Assembly: GCA_943357285.1 (NCBI GenBank)
Contig: CALRGJ010000001.1
Span: 152,980-216,979 of the forward strand
Source of the DNA: Candidatus Peribacteria bacterium
Lineage (GTDB): Bacteria; Patescibacteriota; Gracilibacteria; UBA1369; LOWO2-01-FULL-3
Length of the DNA stretch: 64,000 bases
Direction: 5' to 3'
In this document: positions 17,301 to 23,767 of the stretch, piece after piece
Numbering within the stretch: the first letter of the stretch is position 1
Layout of the letters: each line of letters begins with the position of its first letter
Notes under the pieces: generated by a model
The model's database searches: none
What the model saw: only the letters and a program-made list of their open reading frames with translations
Told to the model about the DNA's origin: nothing
Translations under genes and position numbers: made by a program

Positions 17301-19016
17301 TTGTGTGAGGCTGAGGAAATTTGTATTAAGGTCGCTCAGGGTGCGAAGCCTGGTGAGGGTGGAGATTTACCTGGTGCTAAGGTGACTGCATTTATTTCCA
17401 GTATTCGCCATGTTAGTGAAGGTACGAGACTTATTTCTCCGCCACCAAATCATGATATTTACAGTATTGAAGATTTGAAAGGACGTATTATGGGTCTTCG
17501 TGCGCTAAACCCTCGTGCGAAAATTTCTATCAAAGTGGCTTCAATGCCAGGTCTTGGAACTATTGCGGTAGGTGCGGCTAAAGCTGGGGCTGATGTATTT
17601 GAAGTTAGTGGATTTGATGGAGGAACTGGTGCCGCTGGAGAACAATCAATTAATCATTGTGGTTATCCAGTTGAAATTGGTTTGGCTGAATCTCATCAGT
17701 ATTTGGTGAAGGCTGGACTTAGAAAGAGAATTAAACTTGCTGCTGATGGGAAAATGATGACAGCTGAAGATGTAATTAAAATGCGTCTTACCGGAGCTGA
17801 TGAAATAGGATTGGGAACTTTGTTAATGGTTTACGTACAATGTATTGCTTGTTCGAGTTGTCATACAAATAAATGTCCAACAGGTATTACAACTCAAGAC
17901 GTAGATTTGCAGAGAAAAAGATTTGTTGGTAAGGAGGGTGTTAGTGCGCAGGCTTTGAGTTTTCAAGATGAATTCCAAATTGAAGCAGGTGCGAAGGGTG
18001 TGAAGAATGGATTGGAAGCTTTGGCGCGTGATGTGCAGAGAGGTCTTGCTAAGATGGGAATTACAGCTGAGCAATTTGAAAAAATGGTGGGTGATGTGGA
18101 GAGGCTTACTCAAGTGGAGACTGGAAATCCTGTGATGGACAGTTTGGATTTGGGTTCAGTGCTTTTGGCTTCTTGTAATGAGCCGGGATGGATGAATGCG
18201 CGGGCTATGGCTGGAGAGACACATGAATCTTTGGCAAATGTTTATAGAAATAAAGCTGGAGCTAAAATTTTGGCTGAAGCGGAAAGATTTTTGAATGGTG
18301 AGGTAGATGAATTGGAAATTTCTTTGAAAATTAAGAGTACGGATAGGGAAATTGGTACTGGTCTTTCGGGTCAGATTTATGAGAGGTTGGTGAGATTTGG
18401 AAAGTTGAAGTCTGGGCAGGTGATTACTTTGAATACTTCCGGAGAAGGTGGACATAATTATGGAGCTTATTCTGGCGATGGTATGGTTTTGCGACACGAA
18501 GGATTCCTAAATGATTCAGTGGGTCAGGCTATGTCTGGAAATGCGAAAATTATTGTGAGGGCTCATCCGGATTTGAAAGAAAAATCAGGACATGTATTGG
18601 TTGGAAATCAGGCTTGTATGTGGGCGACAGGAGGAACTTTGTATTGTCCGGGTAGAGCAGGTGCACGTCTTGGTGTGAGAAATAGTGGAGCGACAATTGT
18701 GGCTGAAGGTGCGAATGATTATCCTTTTGAATATATGACGGCAGGTGAAGGTTTTATGCTTGGTGATTGGGTTGGTGAGCTTGGTTCAAGAATGACTGGA
18801 GGAAAATTGTTTGTATATGATACTGAAGGAACGAGAAGAGAGAAAATTTCTAAGGGTTATATTGAACCAGGGGTTATAACTGAAGCAGATTTTGATTCTA
18901 TGAAAGCTAGAATGATGGATTATTATGGCGAGACTGGAAGTGAGGTGGCTGAAAAGATTTTGAAAAACTGGGAAACAGAGAAATTGAACTTTGTAAAAAT
19001 GATGCCAAAAAAATAA
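14337..19016 (+). CDS. gltB: Glutamate synthase large subunit (GOGAT alpha)
   Basis: Transfers glutamine amide nitrogen to 2-oxoglutarate. From the ATG at 14337 it has 1559 residues. A 19-residue propeptide precedes the nucleophile Cys20 (HGACGLSAVV) of the class II amidotransferase domain, with SHVRYSTNV and HNGEINSV following. The FMN domain carries AKPGEGGDLPGAKV, RLISPPPNHDIYSIEDL and EVSGFDGGTGAAGEQS. The 3Fe-4S ligands are Cys1169, Cys1175 and Cys1180 (C-x5-C-H-x3-C). The C-terminal GxGxG beta-helix domain is present. It is divergent from canonical GltB and no gltD lies nearby, so the electron donor (ferredoxin or an unlinked small subunit) is open. An upstream TTG at 14331 was rejected. 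Confidence 0.93.
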   Translation: MFKEQISNDDDHVAEDHGACGLSAVVNLDGKADNQTIQMVMEAGRRMEFRSGITEDDGGKIVGADGAGVLFDTKDKGQWMDMMSDRQKRRVHDPKDVQMSVVHFDRSLTELDIAVRIEAINESLHRRGLEVLDWEKLVTNEDGIDERRLPRIPRYYKLTYQVPGVDHTQVDAVKAYRVARRINSKVDRVKLASMAMDRVAFKGVLTGTELMKFFPILNQIGARAAISHVRYSTNVVTDQEQPFGSLAHNGEINSVAATRKALMNMAKAWGFVESVLVKGGSDSAHLNDALELMLVNGVSLPEALIRLIPPALMKVDNPEMRKFIQASHRAMETFGMWEGPAAILGLDNTYFSAHLDRLGLRPARWMEIEKDGPDGGTRFVLSSEVGAVPFEYEKIVRTGNLKGGETIAVRLSDGEVLEGNALYERVMRDTGLNWKDLVDKKIFVPSSFAEKKKAASEVKISLKDIKENGPLYSKLAGFGWTESLLKSVIERINQGKGIISSMGVHGPLGILDPNLANINDLFLARAAIITNPPFDPQGEGDAVETDVYLGKSPNVTVSDKAYEPIYPQWHVNSPIVSSKDLTEMKEKSTDAAEDGVDAPKTKRIHINFHGGYKDFLAKIEEVKKQVLQYARANNGDGPSVIVLSDRRAFEGEMASMGIPPILLIQAINTELINNGLERNVSLVVDSGTIRSGHDIGLLIANGASAVTPWMLEEVAQMADNPDQAVTNLYKELNAELVKMMSKPGITTVLGARTGYWFGAVGLAPEVTSLGGGKTVSQVGGMGMKLIFEALVEAQLRRLNDAEKWMKDTSEKADKAEGAYDLLTREFFNLSAIPDAGRLKKLIERVEREGGDVGTEDYSAFLGGEALDEEAVSDIAFQIATKRRLDKKLTLRDCLAVDYKFEEVTPELLATAPSMEQIMSTLRMSHMSLGAHGAVAHASMVRGCNRAGVKSASGEGGEEKSRSRTGSRPEDLSYARQVGTAGWGVDRQFLCEAEEICIKVAQGAKPGEGGDLPGAKVTAFISSIRHVSEGTRLISPPPNHDIYSIEDLKGRIMGLRALNPRAKISIKVASMPGLGTIAVGAAKAGADVFEVSGFDGGTGAAGEQSINHCGYPVEIGLAESHQYLVKAGLRKRIKLAADGKMMTAEDVIKMRLTGADEIGLGTLLMVYVQCIACSSCHTNKCPTGITTQDVDLQRKRFVGKEGVSAQALSFQDEFQIEAGAKGVKNGLEALARDVQRGLAKMGITAEQFEKMVGDVERLTQVETGNPVMDSLDLGSVLLASCNEPGWMNARAMAGETHESLANVYRNKAGAKILAEAERFLNGEVDELEISLKIKSTDREIGTGLSGQIYERLVRFGKLKSGQVITLNTSGEGGHNYGAYSGDGMVLRHEGFLNDSVGQAMSGNAKIIVRAHPDLKEKSGHVLVGNQACMWATGGTLYCPGRAGARLGVRNSGATIVAEGANDYPFEYMTAGEGFMLGDWVGELGSRMTGGKLFVYDTEGTRREKISKGYIEPGVITEADFDSMKARMMDYYGETGSEVAEKILKNWETEKLNFVKMMPKK

Positions 19017-19024
19017 TTTTGGCG

Positions 19025-19047
19025 AGGCAACTTCCTCTTGCCTTTTC
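19025..19047 (+). terminator. Terminator after gltB
   Basis: AGGCAA at 19025-19030 pairs with TTGCCT at 19038-19043 around a 7-nt loop, followed by a T run, just behind the gltB stop. Confidence 0.6.
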
Positions 19048-19074
19048 GCCTAGATCTGTTATAGTTCCGTTGCA

Positions 19075-19103
19075 TTGACTCGTATCTATCACTCACATCT
19101 TAA
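19075..19103 (+). promoter_or_regulatory. Probable promoter of the RRM gene
   Basis: TTGACT at 19075-19080, 17 bp, then TCTTAA at 19098-19103. The -10 overlaps a small inverted repeat (CTTAA, 5 nt, TTAAG). The -35 is good, the -10 poor. Confidence 0.45.
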
Positions 19104-19165
19104 TTATCTTAAGTAATGACGTAAGGATAAGAAGCGTGCATTATTATTTCATTACTTTAAAAAGT

Positions 19166-19453
19166 ATGACAAATCCAAAGATCTTTGTTGGTAACGTTGC
19201 TTACGTTACTACAAAAGAAACTCTTATGGCTGAGTTTGGCGCTTACGGCACTGTCGTAGATTGCTACAAACCAGAACAAAAAGGTTTCGCATTCATTACT
19301 ATGTCTAGCATCGAAGAAGCTGAAAAAGCTCTAGAAGCTCTACAAGGTAAAGAAGTTGATGGTCGTCCTCTCAAATTAGACGAGGCTCGTCCACCAAAAC
19401 CAAGAACAGGAGGTTTCTCAGGTTCTAGAAGAAGTTTCGGAGACGAAGAATAA
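19166..19453 (+). CDS. RRM-domain RNA-binding protein, 95 aa
   Basis: A single RNA-recognition motif: RNP2 is IFVGNVAY near the N-terminus and RNP1 is KGFAFITM about 35 residues on, followed by EEAEKALEALQGKEVDGRPLKLDEA. A short Gly/Arg/Ser tail (TGGFSGSRRSFGDEE) resembles bacterial cold-induced Rbp proteins. It probably binds single-stranded RNA or acts as a chaperone. The ATG at 19166 is preferred to the in-frame GTG at 19136, because homology begins at MTNPKIFVGN. Codon choice is unusually uniform (GCT, AAA, CGT), suggesting strong expression. A palindrome and a terminator follow. Confidence 0.92.
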   Translation: MTNPKIFVGNVAYVTTKETLMAEFGAYGTVVDCYKPEQKGFAFITMSSIEEAEKALEALQGKEVDGRPLKLDEARPPKPRTGGFSGSRRSFGDEE

Positions 19454-19459
19454 GGTTGA

Positions 19460-19473
19460 GCGTCCTAGGACGC
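19460..19473. repeat. 14-bp perfect palindrome in the 3' UTR of the RRM gene
   Basis: GCGTCCTAGGACGC reads the same on both strands. It sits 7 bp after the RRM stop and upstream of the terminator, and could be an mRNA-stabilising stem or a protein site. Confidence 0.55.
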
Positions 19474-19493
19474 AATTAACTTATGCTTACCCG

Positions 19494-19537
19494 AAAAGGT
19501 CTCACTCCCGTCAAGGCGGGGCTGGGGCCTTTTCTTT
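19494..19537 (+). terminator. Terminator of the RRM gene
   Basis: AAAAGG at 19494-19499 pairs with CCTTTT at 19528-19533; inside it CCCG (19507-19510) pairs with CGGG (19517-19520). A T-rich stretch follows. Confidence 0.65.
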
Positions 19538-19553
19538 TGTATGGGGATTTTGC

Positions 19554-19626
19554 TATAATATTGGCATCAGGCTTGGGACTCACTGTCACAAATAAAGAAC
19601 CCCTTTGATTTGGGGTTCTTTATGTT
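19554..19626 (+). ncRNA. Putative ~60-nt small RNA complementary to the adjacent tmRNA-like RNA
   Basis: An extended -10 box (TGC before TATAAT at 19554-19559) predicts a start at about 19566. Transcription would then run to a 12-bp stem terminator (ATAAAGAACCCC at 19592-19603 with its complement at 19612-19623). The first 17 nt, ATCAGGCTTGGGACTCA (19566-19582), recur with one change at 19679-19695, inside the opposite-strand tRNA-like RNA, so this RNA could pair with that one over about 16 nt. No frame of useful length is present. The -35 (TTTCTT) is poor. Inference from sequence only. Confidence 0.5.
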
Positions 19627-19695
19627 TGTACTTAACACCGGTGGAGGTGAGGGGGCTTGAACCCCTGTCCCATAGTTTATCAGGCTTGGGACGCA
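19566..19695 (+). repeat. Pair of 17-bp direct repeats flanking the terminator and 3' half of the tRNA-like RNA
   Basis: Copies at 19566-19582 and 19679-19695 match at 16 of 17 positions (ATCAGGCTTGGGAC then TCA or GCA), 113 bp apart. One copy is the predicted 5' end of the small RNA, the other spans the hairpin and loop of the tRNA-like RNA. This could be an antisense pairing site or the scar of an excision/duplication at an att-like site. Confidence 0.75.
19592..19623. terminator. Bidirectional terminator between the small RNA and the tRNA-like RNA
   Basis: A 12-bp perfect stem, ATAAAGAACCCC (19592-19603) with GGGGTTCTTTAT (19612-19623), loop of 8 nt. Read leftward it ends in TTCTTTATTT just behind the tRNA-like RNA; read rightward it closes the putative small RNA. 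Confidence 0.75.
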
Positions 19696-19708
19696 ACCTG
19701 CCACCCCC
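19642..19708 (-). ncRNA. tmRNA-like tRNA-like RNA without mRNA domain (67 nt)
   Basis: Read leftward, GGGGGTG (19708-19702) forms a 7-bp acceptor stem with CACCTCC (19649-19643, one G-U). A stemless 9-nt D-like segment contains AGGTT; GTCCCA (19692-19687) pairs with TGGGAC (19672-19667) around a 14-nt loop; one base links to a perfect T arm (AGGGG, TTCAAGC, CCCCT; 19666-19650). Discriminator A plus CC follow; the final A is not encoded. Both ends resemble tmRNA (GGGGGTG..AGGTT..CG and GGAC.GGGGTTC..CACCTCCACC), but the tag-reading-frame and pseudoknot part, normally ~280 nt, is absent. A terminator lies directly downstream. It cannot be folded as a normal cloverleaf tRNA. It may be functional or a deletion remnant. 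Confidence 0.6.
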
Positions 19709-19824
19709 ATGGAATGTTAAATACACTTCAGTTATAGCAACCAAAGTTAAAATTTTCTTAAATTAAAGTTAAATTAATTCTAAAATAGTTAAAATTTCTA
19801 AATTGTGGTCTGCCCGGGCAGACT
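19709..19824. other. AT-rich intergenic stretch with short repeats and a palindrome
   Basis: No gene is seen. It holds two imperfect copies of AGTTAAAATTTTCTTAAATT (from 19745 and 19788), which could serve as an A/T upstream element for the leftward tRNA-like RNA, and a perfect 16-bp palindrome GTCTGCCCGGGCAGAC at 19808-19823, next to the stop of the 118-aa gene. A clear -35/-10 pair for the tRNA-like RNA was not found. Confidence 0.5.
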
Positions 19825-20181
19825 TCAATTTTTTAACCCATTGCTTTGTAAACACCTTTTATAAAAAAAATTGTACTGATCCTCAAATTTGCTATCTAGT
19901 ACTGGGGTAATACTGTTTTTTCTTTTCTCTAAATTGTCCTTATATGCATCAGCTACTGTTTGCATTTCTATCTTGGTTGCTCCCTTGGACTGCATAATCC
20001 CTAATGTTTTGTCTAGTTCCTCAGGTGATTTAGGAAGTGATGATAAGTTGTTTTTAATTATTTCTACTGTTTCTATGGTGCAATTTTTTCTAATAGAAGT
20101 CGGTCTTAACTCGTGCCAATAGAATAAAGCTGTTAGTAGTGATAATGTTACGATGCCGATGGCTAAAGTTTTTTTATTCAT
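19825..20181 (-). CDS. Hypothetical membrane-anchored protein, 118 aa
   Basis: Not recognised. One hydrophobic segment at residues ~4-21 (KKTLAIGIVTLSLLTALFYW) is a signal anchor; the rest is hydrophilic, helical and mixed in charge, with two cysteines (Cys34 and Cys112) far apart that could form a disulfide outside the membrane. It ends 1 bp from a 16-bp GC palindrome. It lies between the non-coding locus and the HEPN-like gene on the same strand, with 66 bp to that gene. Confidence 0.65.
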   Translation of the reverse strand: MNKKTLAIGIVTLSLLTALFYWHELRPTSIRKNCTIETVEIIKNNLSSLPKSPEELDKTLGIMQSKGATKIEMQTVADAYKDNLEKRKNSITPVLDSKFEDQYNFFYKRCLQSNGLKN

Positions 20182-20247
20182 AATATGGAAGATTTAAAGA
20201 AAATAATTTTATTTAGCGAACAAACTGGCTAGCTCGTGTTGTACGAT

Positions 20248-20658
20248 TTAATCTTTTTCTAATTCTTCCACCAGTGCATAACTTATCTCTGTTGCCAATT
20301 TTCTTGCTTTTATTAAAAAGTTATTTTCTTCGAAAAGGTCCTTACACTCGATACTTGCCCCAGTTAGGTTACCATCCTCACCATGAATGATTTTTAAATC
20401 CTTGTGAGCAATATCGTTTCTATAACCTCTTAGTTTTTCAATTTCGGTTATTAGTTTTCTATTTTGAATGAAAGGATTTGCCAAATAAATCTTTTGTCCT
20501 AGTGTAGCCCTTTCAAATATTTTATCTTTCAATTGAGAATCAGCACATTCTAAACGCCCTTTTTTTCGGACAATTAGTTCTAAAACACGCTCAAGCTTAT
20601 TAAAGGCTATAAATGCTAATCCGTATTCTTGTATAAAAGTTTCCGTTTTTTTATCCAT
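20248..20658 (-). CDS. Small HEPN-like protein with an R-x4-H motif, 136 aa
   Basis: Predicted all-helical. Residues 76-87 read LRGYRNDIAHKD, giving Arg80-NDIA-His85, the R-x4-H arrangement of HEPN ribonucleases; the preceding helix pair (IEKLRGYRN) and the N-terminal helical bundle fit. HEPN proteins are often toxins or phage-defence RNases, but some are inactive. The neighbour downstream is a membrane-anchored protein rather than an obvious antitoxin, so a toxin-antitoxin role is not supported by context. It could instead be a housekeeping helical protein with a chance motif. Next upstream is tkt on the same strand, 33 bp away. Confidence 0.5.
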   Translation of the reverse strand: MDKKTETFIQEYGLAFIAFNKLERVLELIVRKKGRLECADSQLKDKIFERATLGQKIYLANPFIQNRKLITEIEKLRGYRNDIAHKDLKIIHGEDGNLTGASIECKDLFEENNFLIKARKLATEISYALVEELEKD

Positions 20659-20691
20659 GAAGAGAAAAAGTTATTTCGGTCAACGTCCTGT

Positions 20692-22614
20692 TTACGCTAA
20701 CTCTCCCAAAATCGTCTTCGCAATTCCTTCACCGTCCAAACCATTGAGATGGTAGAGCGCGTCGGAGGTGCCGGAAAGTTGGTAGGCAGTGACGCCGAGG
20801 CTCTTGAATGAGTTTGGTTTAATGCCGAGCTGCAAGAGGTGTGCGGCGAGTTGATTGCCGAGACCGCAGTTTACATTATGGTCTTCGATGGTGATAATTT
20901 TTCCAGTTTTTTTAATTGAGTTCATCAATGTGTCATCAAATTTTTTGATTGAGCTTACGGCGACGATTTCTATAGAAAGTTCTGGTTTAGATGTTTTTAA
21001 AATTTCATAAGCTTTCATTGCTTCATTCACCATTGCTCCAGTAGCGGCGATAGTAATTTGTGAACCTTCGCGGATGATATCGCTGCGGCCGTATTCATAT
21101 TTGTAATTAGAATCGTAGAAAGGAGTCCCGTCAGTTTTTGTGAGAACCGGGAATTTATGACGACCCATACGTACATAAAAATTTCCGTAGTGGGAAGCCA
21201 CATATCTGATGATGTGATCAGTTTGATTTGGGTCGGATGGTTCTACAACCATAGTATTAAACATACCAAGGAAAGACATCATGTCATCGATTGCCTGGTG
21301 AGTAGGGCCGTCTTCACCCACGGAAAGTCCGCAGTGAGTAGCAACCATTTTTACGTTGGCATAATTGATGTCATTTACGCGAGCTTGGTCTTTGGCGCGG
21401 CTAGAAATGAAAGCGCCGAAAGTAGAACAGAATGGAGTAAAATTATCTAAGCTGAGTCCGCCGGAAGCTGAAATCATGTGTTGTTCAGCAATACCGCATT
21501 CAATATGACGATCCGGATATTCAGCAGCGACAAACTTTGTCATCACTGAATCTTTGAGATCGGCAGTGAGAGCTACGATTTCCGGATTATTTTTTGCAAG
21601 GTCGAGAAGTGCTTTACCATAAGCCGTGCGGCAATCGGTGAGTTCTTCTTTTTTGTAGGTAATTGGTGTGCCTGGTTTTACTTTTGTTTCACTTAATAGT
21701 GCTGGATAAACTGTTGGGGTTGGATGCCACTTGATAGAGTTTTTGCGGAAATCTGCTAGTAAATTTTCTTCTTCCGGAGTGAGAGTTAATGTTTTTACCG
21801 GTTCAGCAATTTGTTCTGGTTTTGGTGCTTTGCCGTGCCAATCAGCTTTGTTAGCCTGGCCAGTTACTTCCATGAAATCTACACCTTGTCCCATAATTGT
21901 GTGACCGATGAGGACTGTAGGCTTGCCAGTGTTTGCGTAAGCTTTGCCTAATGCTTCCCACATTTTTTGATAATCATGTCCGTCTACTTCAATCACATTC
22001 CAGTCCGAAGCGGTAAATATTTTCACGAGATCGAGGTTCATTGTTTCTTTAATACTAGCCGTTAATTGCACTTTGTTGTAATCAATAAAAAGAATTAAGT
22101 TGTCGAGCTTGTGTTGGCGAGCGAAGTGCATTGTTTCATAAATTTCTCCTTCCTGACATTCACCATCGCCGGCAATGGCGAAAACTTTTTGATTAGTTCC
22201 ATTATGTTTTTCTGCCCAAGCAAAACTTGAAGCTACGGAAACACCAATTCCAAGAGGACCAGTTCCATACCAAATTCCAGGAACGTGGCGAGTGATATGA
22301 CCTTCATATACTGAGCCTATTTTGCGGAAATTCTTCACTACATCTTCTTTTGGAATGTAACCCATTTCAGCCAAAGTGCTGTAAACGGCAGGGGAGATAT
22401 GGCCGTTACTGATCACGATTTTTTCACCTCCTTGAGAAATGATGTAGGAATAAACGACAGTCAAAAAGTCTATACATGAGAGAGAACCACCCGGATGACC
22501 ACTTTGCGCGTTTGTTACCATTTCCAAAATTGAACGACGACAGGATTTACTGAAAGTCTGGAGAAAACTAATCTGATCTGGAGAAAGGGGAGTCGAGAGT
22601 TGTGGAATTGTCAT
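20692..22614 (-). CDS. tkt: Transketolase
   Basis: Moves two-carbon units between sugar phosphates using thiamine diphosphate. One 640-residue chain carries both halves. The N-terminal part has SGHPGGSLSC, the ThDP motif GDGECQEGEIYETMHFAR..IDYN, and YGTGPLG. The pyrimidine domain has ECGIAEQHMISASGG and THCGLSVGEDGPTHQAIDD; the C-terminal domain is intact. It is slightly shorter than E. coli Tkt (~663). It is divergent from the tandem paralogues at 22750. It works with the transaldolase at 25.0 kb and the phosphoketolase at 29.3 kb in this window. Confidence 0.96.
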   Translation of the reverse strand: MTIPQLSTPLSPDQISFLQTFSKSCRRSILEMVTNAQSGHPGGSLSCIDFLTVVYSYIISQGGEKIVISNGHISPAVYSTLAEMGYIPKEDVVKNFRKIGSVYEGHITRHVPGIWYGTGPLGIGVSVASSFAWAEKHNGTNQKVFAIAGDGECQEGEIYETMHFARQHKLDNLILFIDYNKVQLTASIKETMNLDLVKIFTASDWNVIEVDGHDYQKMWEALGKAYANTGKPTVLIGHTIMGQGVDFMEVTGQANKADWHGKAPKPEQIAEPVKTLTLTPEEENLLADFRKNSIKWHPTPTVYPALLSETKVKPGTPITYKKEELTDCRTAYGKALLDLAKNNPEIVALTADLKDSVMTKFVAAEYPDRHIECGIAEQHMISASGGLSLDNFTPFCSTFGAFISSRAKDQARVNDINYANVKMVATHCGLSVGEDGPTHQAIDDMMSFLGMFNTMVVEPSDPNQTDHIIRYVASHYGNFYVRMGRHKFPVLTKTDGTPFYDSNYKYEYGRSDIIREGSQITIAATGAMVNEAMKAYEILKTSKPELSIEIVAVSSIKKFDDTLMNSIKKTGKIITIEDHNVNCGLGNQLAAHLLQLGIKPNSFKSLGVTAYQLSGTSDALYHLNGLDGEGIAKTILGELA

Positions 22615-22694
22615 GGTGAATCTGGCTTAATGGCTTGTTCTTGCAGCAGTTTAGCGGAAATTCCTTCGAGAGTCTACTTTTGGTTTTGGGGTGG

Positions 22695-22723
22695 TTGACG
22701 GACAGTAGTTTTTATGCGAGAAT
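22695..22723 (+). promoter_or_regulatory. Promoter of the 22750 gene
   Basis: TTGACG at 22695-22700, 17 bp, then GAGAAT at 22718-22723 preceded by TGC (extended -10). A separate TATAAT-like sequence at 22736-22741 is closer to the ATG but has no -35 match. Confidence 0.5.
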
Positions 22724-22749
22724 GCCTCTCCTGTTTTATAATTCAAATT

Positions 22750-23268
22750 ATGTCTATAAAAGGTTTAGATGATAGTGACGTATCGAGTCCTCTGGAGTTG
22801 GATGAGACTCCTACAATTAAAGATGTACGTTGGTCCCTTGATTTTAGGGGAGCTTCTATCCCAGCTGCTTCAAAGGATCCGGAAGCAATAAAGGCGGCTC
22901 TTGGTGCTCGTTTGAGAAGAATTGATAAGGAGAGAGATAGAGATCCTTGGCTTGATACAGTGGGTGAGGTTCGCTCTATTTCCGAGAGTGTTAGAGCATT
23001 GACTGTGAATGTTGAGGTTCCAGCAGATGCAACTCATAAACTTGTTGGTGGCCTTTTTGAAGGTTCATATGTGAAAGATCCTCAAATATCTGAAGATCGT
23101 CAGGGATTTTGGGTAACTTTTGTTGAAGGTGTGCGTAAGGATAGGAGAGTGCTTACGAGTTTTGCAGATCTTGTGAAGGTTGATGGTTTTCCTGATTTGG
23201 ATTTAGGAAAAATGTTAGCACCTGGTAAGACCGGTTCATACATAGGACCAAGACCTCGCAGAAAGTAA
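22750..23268 (+). CDS. Hypothetical protein, 172 aa, paralogue of the next gene
   Basis: Not recognised. The ATG at 22750 (MSIKGLDDSD) is preferred to an in-frame ATG at 22714, which falls inside the promoter. The N-terminal half is charged and helical (ALGARLRRIDKERDRDPW). The C-terminal half looks like a small beta-barrel (VRALTVNVEVPADATHKLVGG, GSYVKDPQ, GFWVTFVEG) with a basic tail. The segment VPADATHKLVGGLFEGSYV is matched by IPVGATHEITNGALKGEFAVV in the next gene, so the two are tandem paralogues. The barrel-like spacing recalls KOW/SH3-type nucleic-acid or peptide binders, which is only a guess. Confidence 0.65.
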   Translation: MSIKGLDDSDVSSPLELDETPTIKDVRWSLDFRGASIPAASKDPEAIKAALGARLRRIDKERDRDPWLDTVGEVRSISESVRALTVNVEVPADATHKLVGGLFEGSYVKDPQISEDRQGFWVTFVEGVRKDRRVLTSFADLVKVDGFPDLDLGKMLAPGKTGSYIGPRPRRK

Positions 23269-23287
23269 AAATAATAATTTATATATT

Positions 23288-23767
23288 ATGAATAATGATG
23301 TTTTGACAGCAATGGATCACAATTATGATGGTTCTGAGGGAGAAGATAATGTTCCGGAGCCTGTAACTCCTCCAGCTTCTAAGTACAAAAAAGGTGATTT
23401 TGCTGCGTTTAGGTTGAGGATTCCCGGTGAAGATAGAGACCATAGAAATAAACCTAAAGGATCAAAAGGTAGAATTTTAAATCTTGAAGATCCACGTGAT
23501 ATATCTATTCGTAGGGCTTTAGATGCAGCTGAGATAAATAGGGAGCACGAAATTAGGAATCGTACACATTTTAGTATACGTAATACGATGCTAGAGATTG
23601 AGATTCCGGTAGGTGCTACTCATGAAATTACTAATGGTGCGCTAAAAGGAGAATTTGCAGTGGTTACGGGTAGTGGGGAAAAAGGATCTATTAAGGTTTC
23701 TCTTCTTGGGGGAAGAAGAAATGGGGCTACGGCTTTTATTATGCCTGCGGATTTGAAAAAACTATAA
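23288..23767 (+). CDS. Hypothetical protein, 159 aa, paralogue of the previous gene
   Basis: Not recognised. It begins 19 bp after the previous stop and is co-directional. An acidic, proline-rich N-terminus leads to a basic middle (SKYKKGDFAAFRLRIPGEDRDHR) and a C-terminal beta-rich part sharing the ATH..NG..KGEF pattern with its neighbour. It was probably formed by tandem duplication followed by strong divergence. Its last 6 bp overlap the end of convergent pgi. There is no signal peptide, membrane segment or metal-binding cluster. Confidence 0.65.
   Translation: MNNDVLTAMDHNYDGSEGEDNVPEPVTPPASKYKKGDFAAFRLRIPGEDRDHRNKPKGSKGRILNLEDPRDISIRRALDAAEINREHEIRNRTHFSIRNTMLEIEIPVGATHEITNGALKGEFAVVTGSGEKGSIKVSLLGGRRNGATAFIMPADLKKL

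Noticed and set aside
19642..19708. Ordinary tRNA gene
   Set aside because: Acceptor and T arms are good, but no D stem or 5-bp/7-nt anticodon arm can be drawn; the central stem has a 14-nt loop.
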